A DNA stretch of 64,000 bases. Source: Charina bottae (lineage: Eukaryota > Chordata > Lepidosauria > Squamata > Charinaidae). The notes beneath the pieces were generated by a model. That model made no database searches. It worked only from the letters and a program-made list of their open reading frames with translations, and was not told the DNA's origin. Shown piece after piece: positions 1 through 10,109 of this stretch. Location of the stretch: NCBI GenBank assembly GCA_023362775.1, contig JALMGJ010000004.1:37898929-37962928 (forward strand), in the 5' to 3' direction. Both the position numbers and the translations under genes were made by a program. The stretch's first letter is position 1; every line of letters begins with the position of its first letter.

Positions 1-102
1 TTGATGCATATTATTTTCTTTTTCTGATTGTTTTTAATTTGTTCTTAACACCACCCAGATTCACTGTGAGTTAGGCAGCTATACAAGTTAAAAAAAGAAA
101 TT

Positions 103-118
103 GAATGAATGAATGAAT
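103..118. repeat. Short (TGAA)n run
   Basis: A tract of about four GAAT/TGAA units in otherwise A/T-rich sequence. The first 300 bases hold nothing else I recognise. Confidence 0.6.
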
Positions 119-358
119 ATCTAATTATGAAATTCTGTTTTGGGAGCTGTGGAATATATGTTGTTATTGTGATACAAAATCATTCTTTTTAAATTTAAGT
201 AACTATTAAATATTTCTAATTATTTGGGGACAGTATCACTAAGAATGGATAAATGCTTATTGGTTCATTTTAAAACTAAGAAATGAGGGCAGTGTTAAAA
301 CTGGCAATAAGGAGTCTGTAGCTTGAATCATGTCAACTGGATTTCTATTTTCTTAGTG

Positions 359-394
359 GAAACGTTTCGCTCCTTATCCAAGGAGCTTCTTCAG
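359..394 (-). other. Hammerhead-like hairpin module, PLE copy 1, left arm
   Basis: Read on the minus strand: CTGAAGA, one A, a 7-bp stem GCTCCTT/AAGGAGC with a GGAT loop, then GAAACGTTTC. This resembles the CUGANGA-helix II-GAAA core of hammerhead ribozymes, which are reported from PLE termini. One extra base precedes the stem and I could not place the cleavage strand, so this is a candidate only. Confidence 0.45.
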
Positions 395-491
395 TCTGAG
401 CAAAGTTGGTAAGGGAATCCTAAATATGTTCCTAGGTAGCTGTGTGACCTTACACCTGGGGCTAGGTCATGGTTATATTGAGATGTAATTT

Positions 492-875
492 TTAAGTCCT
501 TTTATCATCTAATGGAGGGTCGTTAAAATCACCATGCTGCTGTTGAACTTCTGAAATGGTCTTAATCTTCCTAGGCACAGAAGACAACACGGGGAGGAAG
601 ATGGGGGAGAGTTTGTGCCTGAGGCCCCCACCTCTATTCAAGGAAGGATTTTCCAAGTTGGCATAAATGGATTCCTTGACCCCTCTCTCAAGGAATCCAT
701 TTATGCCAACTTGGAAAATCCTTCCTTGAATAGAGGTGGGGGCCTCAGGCACAAACTCTCCCCCATCTTCCTCCCCGTGTTGTCTTCTGTGCCTAGGAAG
801 ATTAAGACCATTTCAGAAGTTCAACAGCAGCATGGTGATTTTAACGACCCTCCATTAGATGATAAAAGGACTTAA
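492..875. pseudogene. PLE C-terminal protein fragment, present on both strands
   Basis: Because the locus is a palindrome, the same roughly 64-residue fragment is readable on the minus strand (from 690 down to 492) and the plus strand (about 677 to 875). It contains KESIYANLENPSLNRGGGLR and a tail ending PPLDDKRT. It matches the region downstream of the GIY-YIG catalytic motif in the longer copy at 33.65-34.05 kb. The reverse transcriptase and the GIY-YIG motif itself are missing, so it cannot be functional. The methionine-initiated ORFs run through the palindrome centre and are artefacts of it. Confidence 0.8.
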
Positions 876-972
876 AAATTACATCTCAATATAACCATGA
901 CCTAGCCCCAGGTGTAAGGTCACACAGCTACCTAGGAACATATTTAGGATTCCCTTACCAACTTTGCTCAGA

Positions 973-1008
973 CTGAAGAAGCTCCTTGGATAAGGAGTGA
1001 AACGTTTC
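973..1008 (+). other. Hammerhead-like hairpin module, PLE copy 1, right arm
   Basis: The mirror of the 359-394 module. The last stem base before GAAA is T instead of C, giving a G-T closing pair. Core order: CTGAAGA, A, GCTCCTT, GGAT, AAGGAGT, GAAACG. Confidence 0.45.
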
Positions 1009-1103
1009 CACTAAGAAAATAGAAATCCAGTTGACATGATTCAAGCTACAGACAATTCCACCTGGATGACTGAGAACCTTCATAGACATATGGCAATAAG
1101 GAG

Positions 1104-4100
1104 ATTTCAATCTGCACAAGAAGTGGGAAGCTGATGGCCTTCAGTGGAAATGTCCACTCCATACAACCTTAGAAATATTTTGGAGCTCAGAGAATCAAAC
1201 AGATAATAATATACTTACATATATATTATTAAAAGTATTGAGTACCCTTGCTGAAATTTGTTAAAAATGTGTTGAACTGATGATAATTCATTATGATTAA
1301 GACTTTAGTCCATGCAATTCTTATGCAAAGAGTCTCACAATTGTCACACAAGATTTCAAGAACTGCAAAAGATCTTTCCATTTACTATCTCACGTACAGA
1401 TGCACTTTTTGTTACCCAAAAGGAAGAAAATGCTAATAGTTCCAGATACAGGATCATTTGCATTCCTGCAAATCAACAAGCTGCAGAGGGAAAAACCATT
1501 CAAAAAGATAAGGAAAATGAGGTAGCTGGGCTCTGCATTCCTGTCCTTGAAAGCAGCCTGCTGAGATTTCATGGTCATGCTGGACAGCTCCGTGCCATCT
1601 AAAGCTGGATTGAGAAAGAAAACCTTATTTCCTAGGGGCCTAGAATTAATGAGAACATGAGATTTGGACCATCCGCTGGAGAAAATGGAGTTTTACTCCA
1701 CTAAAACATCTCAAAAAACTTTTTGTGTTACTTTTAAGGTATGTCTAAATTACTAAGGAGACTGTTAGCCCTCTTCAGGTATTATTAAGAGTTGGGAGTG
1801 TGATCCTTCCAACCCCCGTATCACCCACATCAAAGGCCCCATCTCCCTGATATTATCTACAGCCCAAAGCCTTGCAGAGAGGAAGACGCCAGGTGAACCA
1901 AATCCTGCCAGCAGTGGGAGGATTCATCAAATGATATCTGCAACCACTACAAGATGTCTCCGCAAATAGTATCAAGATTTGCCACCACTACAACCACCCC
2001 TACTTCCACTACTATTGCTACTAATAACAATGGAAGGCAATTGTTTGGTTTTGGGGATGGTTTGAAAGCCAGCTTATCTTCTGGACAGGCACTGATTGAA
2101 AGAGAATATTGTTAGGTAGTTTTTTCAATAGGTTTAACCATCTCTAATCCAGGAATGGATCATGACTTTGATATTTTTAGAGCCCATTTTCTCCTAATTT
2201 AACGCAACTGCAGATGGTGGTTGGAATACTTCATAATAGGATACTTAATATATGATTAATTTAAGCTATGCATAATCACATGAGACCATAACCGCAGACT
2301 GTAATGCACTCTTTCTATGAGATTTAGATCTCAGATGCCAAAACAGTCCTCCCCAAGATAAACAGCAAATAAAGAGAATTCATCTTAAACATTACATTTT
2401 TAATTATTTGGTTTTTTCATAAATCAAGACAGTATCGTCCTTTGTAGAAATTGATTTATTCCTGTAACTTAGTGATAACTAATTTTATAAACAAAATAGC
2501 AGAGAACAAGCATAGAGTCTTAAAACGTGCTTATTGATTATTTACCATTCCTCTTCCTGAACAACATGAAGCAATACCCTTTTCACATAAGGATGCCTGA
2601 ATAAAAGTATTCCTGTCTCCTGAAATTTGCTTCACATGATTAAACCGATAGAATAGAGATTACAGTTTGCCAGCAGAATAAAGAAGACACATTGATTCAT
2701 AGTTGTTGCTGGGTTTATAATTAAATTGCAGTTTTGCTACTTACCTTATTTGTCTGTGTGAAGGCTATTTAGACACATCTGAGGAAAATTAATTAAAATA
2801 CCTCTACAATTGCTTAAATACGGAAAACTTCTAAACCATAAAATATGAACAACTAGTAGCAGCTCATTAGATACTGCTTCGGTTAGAGAAAATCTGTTCC
2901 TTAAGCCTGAAATGTCCAGTGCAGTTCCATCTATTTCCCCCTTTCTATTCTTCTTTTTTGTTTTCTGTAGTAAAGTAATGATGCTTGTAAAAACGCTCAC
3001 TGCTTGCTTGCCCAGGTGTTGTGCACTAAGTTTCACAGGAATAATAAACTATTACCTAAAGATAAGATTTGCATCCCTAAAATGCCACACACAAGTCTGC
3101 ATTAATGAGACCCAGATTTTGCAGCAAAGAAGACATTGTGCAGCCTGGATACTGTGCTTCAGCTAGCTCTAAAGAGGAGTAAAAGATGATGTGGAGCCAC
3201 AGTAGAACAGTTGTGCTACTCAGAGTTGTAATTAGTCAGGTGACATTTGTGTCTGGTCTACTCAGAAAGACCATATGTATATGAAGCCATGTTTTTAGTT
3301 GAATGGAATTTTAACATTGTCATATTTAAACCAAGATTTATTATCTTTTCTGTGCCTCTGCATTTTGTATGCTTCATTTGACTAAGCAGCCATGCTCTAC
3401 CCTACGTGAACTTGCTGATAAATGTTGGTTGTTATAAACCATTCCATTGCAGATGGAAATGGATAGGCAGAGATATCATTATTGTCTGTACGCATTGTTG
3501 GACTTCTTCATAGGCACAGATGATTGTTCTGTGGCAGTGACTGCTGTAACTAAAAATGTGTGATAATAGCCATACAACTCTATACATACACACTCAGAGA
3601 TAAGTCTATGTTACAACTCAGCTTCACGGGGGTGCATGTAAAGCATTGCACTTTCAGGATGTGTTAGCTGTAAAATATTTAAAGAGGGTTCTTAAATAGA
3701 AAATAGGACTAGTAGACTCATTCATGGATTTAGCCAGACTCCAATTGTATAGATTTTTTTGACAGAATCCTCACCAGAACATTGCTTGTTCTAACGTACT
3801 TTCAGTGAAGTATAAACCAGAGAGCGGTATATGTATTATATTAAAATGTCTAATCAAGGCAGGAGGCATAATCTGTTTTTTTTTCCTACTGCACAGAGCA
3901 ATTACACTCAGCTTGGGAAGCTGATTACAGTCCCATTACACCAGCTTCATACTGAGCCCTTTGCTATGCGTGTTTGTTTTGGAAGTATTTATTTATTTCA
4001 ACTGTGATGGCCACCCACACTGCCAAGGCTTTCAGCAAGTAAGTTGAGCAATGATTTTTACTCCCAAGTAAACATGTATTTCCATATGTAAAAACAACCA

Positions 4101-4180
4101 ATGTCACAATATATAAACGTCAGTAATGATCTCACCGCAGTAATCATATATTGAAATAATCTTCCATGGTTTCTTTATAA
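1104..4180. other. A/T-rich DNA, no recognised element
   Basis: Open reading frames here are under 100 codons, lack known motifs and occur at the rate expected by chance. There is an imperfect ACT/ACC triplet stretch near 1981-2030. The T-run followed by sequence near 3875-3965 is somewhat less A/T-biased and could be conserved non-coding sequence, but I have no direct evidence. Confidence 0.5.
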
Positions 4181-4184
4181 CTGT

Positions 4185-4280
4185 TTATCCATTAGTCCTA
4201 AAAGGAAAAGTTCTGGCTTCACTTGAATATTGATCTTTAAAATCCTCTGTATCAAAGTATGTATTTGAAACCAAATCCAA
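4185..4280 (-). mobile_element. L1 ORF2 C-terminal fragment
   Basis: On the minus strand this short stretch parallels the L1 segment at 53.77-53.95 kb, including the AGTCCTAAAAGGAAAAGTTC / AGTCCCAAAAGAAAAGTCTC correspondence and the adjacent TTTAAAATCCTCTGTAT. That is the region encoding the final part of L1 ORF2. It is interrupted at its right side by a BovB fragment. Confidence 0.5.
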
Positions 4281-4284
4281 TTTT

Positions 4285-4456
4285 TTTAGGGTTTTTACGC
4301 CAGAGCTTCCTGTCAGCCGTCACCATCCCCAGCTCCCCCACGGTCGAGTCCATCACCTCCAGAATATCATCCATCCATTTTGCCCTTGGTCAGCCGCTCT
4401 TCCTTTTGCCTTCCACTTTCCCTAGCATCAGCATCATCTCCATCTATCTACAGATA
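4285..4456 (-). mobile_element. RTE/BovB 3' fragment
   Basis: The stretch starting CCAGAGCTTCCTGTCAGCCG matches the BovB 3' end at 7.29-7.50 kb almost base for base. It lacks the terminal 40 or so bases (TTCAGTCGCTTCCGACTC...) present there. On the minus strand it encodes the last residues of the RTE ORF2 (the GKxEGKRKxxxP...W motif region). No TSD was found. Confidence 0.8.
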
Positions 4457-4459
4457 TAG

Positions 4460-4545
4460 TTTGCGGGCGGGAGCCCAGCAGGCCTTAGGCGGGAGCCCCA
4501 CGGGCCTTATACGGCCTGCGGGCCTGACGTTGCCCTCCCCTGCTG
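4460..4545 (+). mobile_element. hAT MITE end fragment
   Basis: This matches the right end of the hAT element at 12686-12908: the CGGGAGCCCCACGGGCC block, TTATACGGCC, CCTGACGTTGCC and the terminal CCCCTG. The left end is missing, so only the last 85 or so bases remain. Confidence 0.7.
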
Positions 4546-4799
4546 TAGATCTATCTGTCCATATTGACAGTGAAGAAGTTGCCCTGGGGAGGTTTCAATT
4601 GCTCTCCTAGAATCCCAACGTCCAGTATTGAGACTGTTCAGGGAGATACAGAGAGCAATCTGCTGTGTCTGAAGTGAACAGTTTTGCTTACAGGGAATTT
4701 CCTTTTTTATATCCAGAGAGGCGTAGTATGTATACAGCCATCACTCTTTACCTTGTCAGAGTGGACATGGATTTATTAATACAATCATTTGACCATTGC

Positions 4800-5480
4800 A
4801 CAATTTTGTCAGTTTGTTTTACTTGAACGACTTGCCCTTTATCAGAGCGCATGCCAGGAATGTATTGCTTTGCCAGAGCTTCTGCATAAGCCTTAATGGA
4901 AGTCCAACTTCGTATTTTTGAACAAAAGCCTCAAAAACTTTTTTCAGCAAATCTAAGTCCTATTTTATAGCTGACAGCTGCTCAAATAATGAGATAACAG
5001 TTTGTGCTTTAAGAAGGCATTGCTTTGCCATAAACTCTGTTGAATTTTCCTACGGGAGCCTCTCCAAATTCTGATTTTGTATCTTATTTTTAAACTTATT
5101 TATATTTCCCTTGAGGTTAGCAGGTGAGCTAGCAAGTTGTACTGGAGACATACAGTGAAAGACTGGGAGGGAATCCAAATTTTCATTTAGCTCTTCCCTG
5201 ATAGATAGCGAGAGATCTAACAACTGTTGTTTTCCCAGTTGTGTTTGAAAGTCCCATTCAAGTGATTCAAGGGCTGCAAATTTGTTGGAGGTGGGAGAGA
5301 GATATGTTTTACTTACAGATTCCTTTCATATAAAATCTTCTATCTTTGGTTGTTTAGCAGACTATTATGAGGAGAGAGAGCCCGGACTGATGCCATGTCG
5401 TTTCTTTCTTTTCCCCATGTTGTTCAAATCAACTCGGATGCTTTTGCTTGCACCTTTTGCCTCCACAATCGTCTTGCCGT
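4800..5480 (-). pseudogene. Decayed ORF1-like sequence of a LINE (tentative)
   Basis: Reading the minus strand from about 5425 gives a basic start (MGKRKKRHG), then a long serine-, leucine- and glutamine-rich reading with few stops down to about 4800. This is unusual for random A/T-rich sequence. The length, the basic start and the position next to L1 remnants suggest a decayed LINE ORF1, but I recognise no ORF1 domain, and it differs from the L1 ORF1s at 7.5-8.0 and 26.1 kb. Confidence 0.3.
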
Positions 5481-5659
5481 AAAAAGTTGTGAGTATATTT
5501 AAAATAGTCTAATAAGTCCAGTAAAAATCTAATAAAATCTACAGTAACTTGTATACTTATTCTAACTAAAACTAACTAAAATAAAACCAAAGTAACTAAA
5601 ATATACTACTTAAAATAATATAAAATTAAAAGGGGCAAGAACATAGAAAAATGTGTGTT

Positions 5660-7275
5660 GCTAGGCTGCTGTCAGTTCTATTTGATCTTCTAATTTCATA
5701 TTTTTGTTAACATCTTTCTCTTCTGATTATTAATCTTAAAACCTGCTAACATACCAAAGTCCTTTAATTTTCCCATTAATGTTTCTACTCCCTCTAGTGG
5801 AACTTCTAAATTTAACACCAAATCATCTGCAAATGCCCTTAATTTATAAGTTTCTTTTTAAATCTTAACTCCCATAATTCTCTCATCTTGTCTTATGTCT
5901 CTGTTAAATACCTCAAGAACGAAAATGAACAAAAGTGGAGACAGTAGACATCCTTGTCTTGTCCCATTTTGAATCTCACAAGGTTTTGTTAAGTCTCCAT
6001 TAACAATTATTTGTGCTTTCTGAGAAGTATAAATCAATCTTACCCATTTAATAAAATTATCTCTAAAGTTCATATGTTCCAGAACTCTAAACAAAAAAAT
6101 CCAATTCAAATTATCAAAGGCCTTCTCTGCATCTAAGAATATCAATGCAGCTTATTTTTCATTATGTTGCTCCAAGTATTCCAGAATATTCAAAACATTT
6201 TAAATTTTATCTCGTAGTTGTTTTTTAGGTAAAAACCCACATTGACCTTCATGAATAAAATCCTATAAAATTATTTTCAGCCTTTCAGCCAAAATTGTGG
6301 TAAACAGTTTATAATCATTGTTCAATAAAAAAATATTGGTTGATAGTTTCTTGTTAAAATCAAATCTTGTCCCTCTTTAAGTATTAATGTTATATTAGCC
6401 TCTTTCCAACTATCAGGAAACTTTCCATTCTGTAGAATACTATTCATTGTTCGTTGTAAAAGTTATAAAAGCTCATCTTCAAAACATTTATAGTAAGAGG
6501 CTGGCAACCCATCTGGACGAGGTACCTTTCCTGTTTTAGTCTTTTTTGATAACTTCACACAGCTCCCTTAGGTCCATTCAAAATTTGTCTCTGATTGTCT
6601 GTAATCTTCAGTAAATTCTGTTTGTGCAAGTATTCATCCACTTTTTCTGAGGAAATTTCTTGACCTTTGTATAAAGCAGTATAATACTGATGAAACAGTT
6701 TTTGCATATTTACATTATCTCTTATTACAGTATTTCCTTCTTGTAACTTTAGTATCACTTTCTTTTCTTTTTCTTTTTACAATTTATATGCCAACCATCT
6801 CCCTGGTTTATTTGCAAATTCAAAATTTCTTTGTTTTGCATAGTTCATCTTTATGTCCATCTCTCTCATTTTTAACAGAGATAATTGTCTCTGTAAAGCT
6901 TAATTTAGTGAGTAATAGTTGTCATCCCTGGAGATTTTTAAAATTCTTCTTCCTTTTTTTATCTCATCCAAAATCATTTGTATTTTCTCTTGCCTTTTCT
7001 TTTTAAATTCACCATTACATTGTATAAATTATCCTGTTACAAGCTTTACTTGCATCCCAAACCATTCTTACTTCTGTGTCTTTATTAAGCTTATTCTCAA
7101 GCTTATTCTCTAATTGGAATTTTCTTAAGTATAATTACATCTCTATTATCAATCCTCAATCTAGTATTAAAATGCTGCTGTAGAACTTGGCCTCTTGTCT
7201 TCTTCATGAGAAAATGCACAAGGACATCCTCTGGAACATTTTTTTAATTTTGCAAACTGCGTATTGATCCTATTT
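5660..7275 (-). pseudogene. L1 ORF2 remnant (linker and reverse transcriptase)
   Basis: Minus-strand remains of an L1 ORF2. In order from high to low coordinates: linker (LFHQYYTALYKGQEISSEKV around 6690), RT block with LDAEKAFDNLNW near 6130, GTRQGCLLSPLLF near 5960, and the active-site reading AFADDLV near 5835 followed by a GFKINNQK-like stretch. Several stops and frameshifts split it. It ends abruptly near 5660 without the C-terminal domain. ORF1 of the same copy lies at 7513-8003, and the interval between is occupied by a BovB end, so the endonuclease region is gone. Confidence 0.85.
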
Positions 7276-7282
7276 TTGTTAT

Positions 7283-7525
7283 TTATTTGTTCAGTCGCTT
7301 CCGACTCTTCGTGACTTCATGGACCAGCCCACGCCAGAGCTTCCTGTCAGCCGTCACCACCCCCAGCTCCCCCACGGTCGTGTCTGTCACCTCCAGAATA
7401 TCATCCATCCATCTTGCCCTTGGTTGGTCCCTCTTCCTTTTGCCTTCCACTTTCCCTAGCATCAGCATCTTCTCCAGGGTATCCTGTCTTCTCATTATGT
7501 GGCCAAAGTACTTCAGACCTTATCA
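7283..7525 (-). mobile_element. RTE/BovB 3' end inserted in L1
   Basis: On the minus strand 7283-7495 encodes LEKMLMLGKVEGKRKRDQP and a conserved W...HEVTKSRKRLNK end, the typical C-terminus of RTE/BovB ORF2. It is followed by the short 3' UTR ending in TTCAGTCGCTTCCGACTC (plus-strand reading). It sits between the ORF1 and ORF2 remains of an L1 on the same strand. No clear TSD, so the junction may have been altered by deletion. Confidence 0.88.
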
Positions 7526-8003
7526 ATCTCTGTATCAGTGTCATCTTCCTCCCAATCCAGGAAATCGGACAGAGGCTTAACAATATTTTCTCTGATATCT
7601 TCTCCCTGTTCTTCTGGAATTGCTCTAAAATTTAAGCAGAATTCTTTTTCTCTCAGTTCCAGTAATGCCAAATTATCCAAATACTTCTCCATCTCTCTAT
7701 TTATAACTTCTGTCTTACTTTCCAAAACTTCCACTTTGTCAGTAATTTGTTTTATGTCTGCAGCCAGTTGTCCTACAGATTCTTTAACTTCTTCTTTCAG
7801 ATCTTTTTTATCCTTGCAAATCCTTCTTCCATTTCCTTTTTAACTATTGTAGTCATCTTTTTGCCAAATTCTTCAAACATTTTCTGCAATAAATCTTGTG
7901 AAATGCCCTTATCTGTAATTTGTTCTAGTGAACTCCTGTGTCCTTCTCCCAATTTGGCAGCTTTCCTTGTGGTTGCCATGGTGAAAAAGTGAAAGCATGT
8001 CAC
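7513..8003 (-). pseudogene. L1 ORF1 remnant
   Basis: Two minus-strand pieces. The upstream piece starts at a methionine near 7979 (MATTRKAAKLGEG) and runs into a charged helical stretch. The downstream piece (7734-7513) contains LRNLALLELREKEF-like residues and the acidic FLDWEED that precedes the RNA-binding domain in L1 ORF1. Compare EYCIRLRG and EWEEDRLEEEI in the intact ORF1 at 26121-27011. The C-terminal domain is lost at the BovB junction. Confidence 0.75.
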
Positions 8004-8030
8004 TCACTATGTGAAAGTAAAAGGCAAACT

Positions 8031-8640
8031 TCTTTTTTTTTTGCTTCTCTCTATCTTTAACACTTTAGTCCCAATTAGCTCTATGTAGTTAGTCTCACAC
8101 CTTACCTCATATTATCCTTATCTTCTTGTTTTGTAAAATCCACCAATTACTACTGTCCTTAAAAATAAACAACCAACATTCCCATGAAGGTCTGGTCTGT
8201 AGTCTAATTAATTTTACTATTTTCAAAGGAACTTTCATCAGAAAAAATTATTTCTTCTGCTTTTTAAAATCACTGTCCCCTTTGTCCATTTAAAACTTTC
8301 TTAGATCACAATCTTGTTAAGCTTTTTGCTCTTAAATTGAAAATCTTTAAAATAGCATTTTTTTCCTCTTCTTAATTTCAAAAAGAAGGCACTCACTGAG
8401 TCTTATTCTTCACTGCCATTCAGAATATCTCTCTTAGATTGTCAAGTAATTAAATTGTAAAGTGTTTAAGAAGGTGAGGCTTTTGTCAGTCAAATGTCCG
8501 TAAAGGCTGTACAGCAGTTTAGGGTCTGTTGTAAATCCCTCAGCTCCCAAGATGCTCGACCCACAATCGAATTCCAGAGTACAAGTGGCTACACAATGGC
8601 TACTAGCCTCTTTATTAGCATGGAACCCATTCTCACAAAT
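8031..8640. other. A/T-rich DNA, probably L1 5' UTR remains
   Basis: No ORF or motif of note. Its position just upstream (minus strand) of the L1 ORF1 start makes it a likely continuation of that L1's 5' UTR. This is inference from position only. Confidence 0.3.
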
Positions 8641-8760
8641 ATATTTATTTATTTTATTTATTTATTACTTAAATTTATATGACCGCCCAACTCCCCCAAC
8701 GGGAGACTCTGGGCGGTTTACAATAAAATTGAAGTTAAAATATGAATATAAAATTACAAA
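8640..8760 (-). mobile_element. L2-type LINE 3' end
   Basis: The minus-strand 3' end has the (ATAAA)n tail at 8640-8670. It is preceded by the GC-rich hairpin GACCGCCCAACTCCCCCAAC / GGGAGACTCTGGGCGG that recurs in the L2 3' ends at 15.0 and 19.0 kb. Confidence 0.75.
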
Positions 8761-8764
8761 TTAA

Positions 8765-9840
8765 TATTCCCTTGAGAGTATGTTCCATTAAAGTTCTATA
8801 TCATTTTGATAGGATCTTTTTAAACAATGCATTTGTCGCTTTACTTTAAACAGTTCCGACTCATCTTCTCCATATTTTTGTTTAATGTGCTCACTTTGTA
8901 TATAACTTACACCTACAGTATGTCTAAAGATTAGAGGAGCTTGACACTTTTGATGGGCACATTATTAATTACCTGAATCAAAGTAATCTATCACACATAT
9001 TGACACTGATTTTTTAAATTTTCCCATACAGAATATAGCATTTTGTCCCCTTCTTCTTCCAGAATACCAATATTCTGCAGAGTTGGATACCAACATCTTT
9101 TGGCTGGTGAATAAAAGAAAAGCTGGGCAGCACAAAACTAGAAAGGAAAGCTGTGATCCCTGCTGACCAAAATGGTATAATCTTAAACCTTCCATTTAAT
9201 TTTTAATAGTTAAAGAAACCCTGAACAAACACAAGCACCCACTGTAGATCCCATAGAAATGTTAGCATCATCAAACAATGCCTAGGGCAAGTTGCTTGCG
9301 CCAAACTGCAGTAGGCATTTTTAAACCATATTTGCAGCTATATGTAATAAACGTTTGCTGCTTGCCCTTGATGATTGGGCAAAAGATCCAAGTCTTGTTT
9401 TCCTTGGGGTTCATTTGTGCTGTGACTGCAGAATGGAGGAGAAATACATTTTGGCTTTTGCCACTGAGCTGAGCATTAAGAGCTAGTAGAAGACTGCACT
9501 CTCTGTCATCCAGGAAGGACACGGGGACAGCTTGGGGCCATTAACCAAGCAGAGAAGGAAAAAGAGCAAGAAGCTTTCTTTACCCAGGCAGGAAGGACAT
9601 TCCCATAAGTACTTGTTTCCTTCTTCCTTTCCCTTACCCTTTCCCTTTCGTAATGTTTCTATAGATTGGTGTTCAGTGTAGTGGCAAATCTGATAAGAAT
9701 AAACAGACATTATTGATTTTTCTCCCAAGATTTTTAAAAAAATTATCTTAATCAATATGTTGAATATTGATTTTCAACGTAATTGTTCCTTAGAAACATT
9801 TTATTCAGGCAACTGCTTTTATTGACTTATTGTTTCATTA
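8765..9840. other. No recognised element
   Basis: ORFs on both strands are short and lack known motifs. I see no repeat boundary or RNA gene here. Confidence 0.5.
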
Positions 9841-9973
9841 CTTTAAGACAGTGTTTCTCAACCTCAGCAACTTTAAGATGGGTGGATTTCAATTCCCAGA
9901 ATTCCCCAGCCAGCCTGGGAGTTGAAGTTCACCCATCATAAAGTTGCTGAGGTTGAGAAACACTGCTTTAAGG
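9841..9973. mobile_element. hAT-type MITE, palindromic, 117 bp
   Basis: The element at 9849-9965 starts CAGTGTTTCTCAACCTCAGC and ends with the reverse complement, so its arms can fold into a near-complete hairpin. It is flanked by CTTTAAGA and CTTTAAGG, an 8-bp target duplication with one mismatch. Terminal CAGTG...CACTG and 8-bp TSDs are hallmarks of hAT non-autonomous elements. Confidence 0.9.
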
Positions 9974-10034
9974 TTTCATTAAGGTTATCCATTTTTAATT
10001 CTTTTGTTTTATTGTTTACTTTTATTCTTTTTGA

Positions 10035-10106
10035 ATTTTGACTGATGTAATCTGCCCTTGATTTTTCAAGGGTGGCCTAGAAATGTTAAAAATAAATAAA
10101 ATAAAA
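10035..10106 (+). mobile_element. L2-like LINE 3' tail
   Basis: The stretch TAATCTGCCCTTGATTTTTC, then AAGGGTGGCCTAGAAATG and an (AAATA)n tail, fits the L2-type 3' end pattern (a short GC hairpin followed by AAATAAATAA) seen elsewhere in the window. No coding part remains. Confidence 0.5.
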
Positions 10107-10109
10107 TAC

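Larger units (their letters stand above)
302..1103. mobile_element. Palindromic Penelope-like element insertion with 13-bp TSD
   Basis: Two copies of the 3' part of a PLE are joined head to head. The arms run 314-679 and 688-1053 and are reverse complements about the point 683.5, with an 8-base spacer. I noticed one clear mismatch, C versus T beside the GAAACG motif. The insertion is bounded by the direct repeat TGGCAATAAGGAG at 302-314 and 1091-1103, a convincing target site duplication. The right end carries an extra 37 bases, ending in CTTCATAGACATA, that also terminate the copies at 51.5 and 61.2 kb. Each arm encodes the same C-terminal piece of a PLE protein. Inverted terminal copies are known for PLEs; an almost complete mirror image this long is notable. 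Confidence 0.92.
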
